In this document: positions 62,900 through 64,000 of the stretch, one piece after another
Numbering within the stretch: position 1 is the first letter of the stretch
How the letters are laid out: the number at the start of each line of letters is the position of its first letter
Notes under the pieces: generated by a model
Seen by the model: only the letters and a program-made list of their open reading frames with translations
Told to the model about the DNA's origin: nothing
Databases searched by the model: none
Program-made: the position numbers and the translations under genes
DNA from: Patiria pectinifera
Lineage: Eukaryota > Echinodermata > Asteroidea > Valvatida > Asterinidae
DNA length: 64,000 bases
Assembly: GCA_029964075.1 (NCBI GenBank)
Contig: CM057144.1
Location: 17,383,281 to 17,447,280, forward strand
Direction of reading: 5' to 3'

Positions 62900-63263
62900 A
62901 AATTCAATATTGGGTTTGCCCTTTACCGGCGTATTTTATAAACACGGTATACTCAGTGTTGTCCCCGAGTGATTGTGAGAAAAAAAAATCACTCGGTGGG
63001 ACTCGAACCCGCGACCTCAATCCACTAGTGCAGACGTCTTACCACTCGACTTCCGAGCTTGCCATGGTCGGCTGGCTGGTTCGATACTGATATAGCAGCA
63101 ATACCGCGGTGGTCGAGTGGTGGGACGTCTGCACTGGTGGGAAGGAGGTCGTGGGTTCCAGTCCAACCCGAGTGATTTTTTTCTCACAATCACTCGGGGA
63201 CAACATTGAGTATACGGTGTTTATAAAATACGTCGGTGAAGGGCAAAACCCAATATTGAATTT
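62900..63263. mobile_element. Two inverted copies of a tRNA-like SINE
   Basis: Bases 62900-63049 and about 63103-63263 form a long inverted repeat. The outer ends (AAATTCAATATTGGGTTTGC on the left; the reverse complement on the right has one extra base) pair almost perfectly for ~80 bases. Each arm carries a tRNA-like unit near the centre. The minus-strand copy has GTCGAGTGGTAAGACG and the B box GGGTTCGAGTCCC; the plus-strand copy has GGTCGAGTGGTGGGACG and a decayed B box GGGTTCCAGTCC. The centre (63050-63102) is unpaired. Confidence 0.8.
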
Positions 63264-64000
63264 ACATCAACCGACGTAAATTCCATCTTACAATCATAAT
63301 TATAAGCATTATACACGTAGGCCTACATCACGTACATTTGGATGGTAAGCTGCCTTTGCTATAAGCAAACAAAATGTTCTCATTCTTAGCAGTTTTTCGT
63401 GCTTCTAGCTCCATAAAAAAAGGTCCCGTCACGTTCGTCACAATAAGAACCGTTTCCCGTTACAATAATTGTGCCCTCTCCGTTTTCTAAGTTGAAATAT
63501 AGTTTTTGAACTGTAGGACTTAGATTGAAAAGTTGCTGGTCCATCGTTATAACAACAGACCATTTTTTTGAATAAGTTTCTAGGGTATTTTCTAAATGCG
63601 CACTGATTGAGTGCACCACGTTTTGTCGTCGTTCTATATAAATGAAAAGTCAATAAGAATGCTTTTAAAGTTGTTTTGGAAAATTTGCTACAATTATCGT
63701 GATGTAATTATAAAGCAGTTAATTTCACCAGAAATCTCTCACTCCAACGGACAATAAAACTGTTTCAGACTTTCGTTGAAATAAAAAAAAGTAGGTGACC
63801 TTGAAAATCTTGAGCATTTTTCTGTCTTCCATCCAGATTCGTTTAGAAACAACTAGGTTCCTTCAGTAATTAGTGCAAGCTGTTAGCGTTAATGTCGCTA
63901 GCTTCGCTTGAAAGTGGGTTTCCAACTTCGAATCGAGTTATCTGTAGGATTGAAGGAGACCCAATTTGATATATTACCCTCTTTACGTGTGTCAAATCTA

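Larger units (their letters stand above)
56400..64000. other. No convincing gene; repeats only
   Basis: The 5' side of the GPCR (to about 57.0 kb) may hold its 5' UTR and promoter. Beyond it the frames are short and unlike known proteins. The repeats at 58105, 59708 and 62900 are listed separately. Confidence 0.45.

Overview
The window looks like nuclear DNA from a marine invertebrate deuterostome, most likely an echinoderm and perhaps a sea star. The reasons are AT-rich DNA, genes split by 0.3-6 kb introns with GT-AG borders, many tRNA-derived SINEs and foldback elements, a recurrent TAGGCCTA octamer, and animal genes (CAB39/MO25, FMO, lysosomal sialidase NEU1, a rhodopsin-class GPCR, a RYK-like first exon). 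The taxon is an inference; no marker gene settles it. Bacterial features such as operons and Shine-Dalgarno sites do not apply.

Layout. 1-9.9 kb is non-coding and probably the first intron of a minus-strand RYK/Derailed receptor, whose signal-peptide and WIF-start exon lies at 9934-10054; its other exons would lie left of the window. 10-15.3 kb is intergenic and repeat-rich. 15346-20056 (minus) encodes a full 337-aa CAB39/MO25 in seven coding exons, with an inferred non-coding first exon near 25990. CAB39 is head-to-head with a plus-strand flavin-containing monooxygenase (26387-30875, nine exons, 521 aa), and they share a CpG-containing interval with CRE and ETS sites. 32901-39336 (minus) is a three-exon gene for a 1705-aa, mostly disordered, lysine/serine-rich protein that I do not recognise. 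It has two related amphipathic helices and polybasic-aromatic C-terminal patches that suggest a scaffold. 40559-43513 (minus) is sialidase-1 (four exons, 385 aa). 46.6-49.15 kb (minus) is a copy of an uncharacterised Cys/His-motif protein family whose frame is broken. At 49882 (plus) is a candidate first exon of an unknown gene. 51.2-52.6 kb holds a SINE beside a ~190-bp satellite array. 55217-56389 (minus) is an intronless 390-aa orphan class A GPCR. I see no convincing gene after 56.4 kb.

The genes are unrelated housekeeping or signalling genes rather than a cluster. CAB39 supports LKB1/STE20 kinase signalling, FMO is an ER oxygenase, NEU1 is lysosomal, and RYK and the GPCR are surface receptors. 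The less ordinary content is the repeat landscape: an 893-bp composite element built from a CCCAACTATAGTTGGG palindrome, a TACGCA-rich foldback element, a TA-flanked MITE, an inverted pair of tRNA-like SINEs, and a 47-bp perfect palindrome enclosing a minisatellite.

All exon borders were read by eye from GT-AG signals and phase. CAB39, FMO, NEU1 and the 1705-aa gene each join into one open frame of the expected length, which is the main support for those models.
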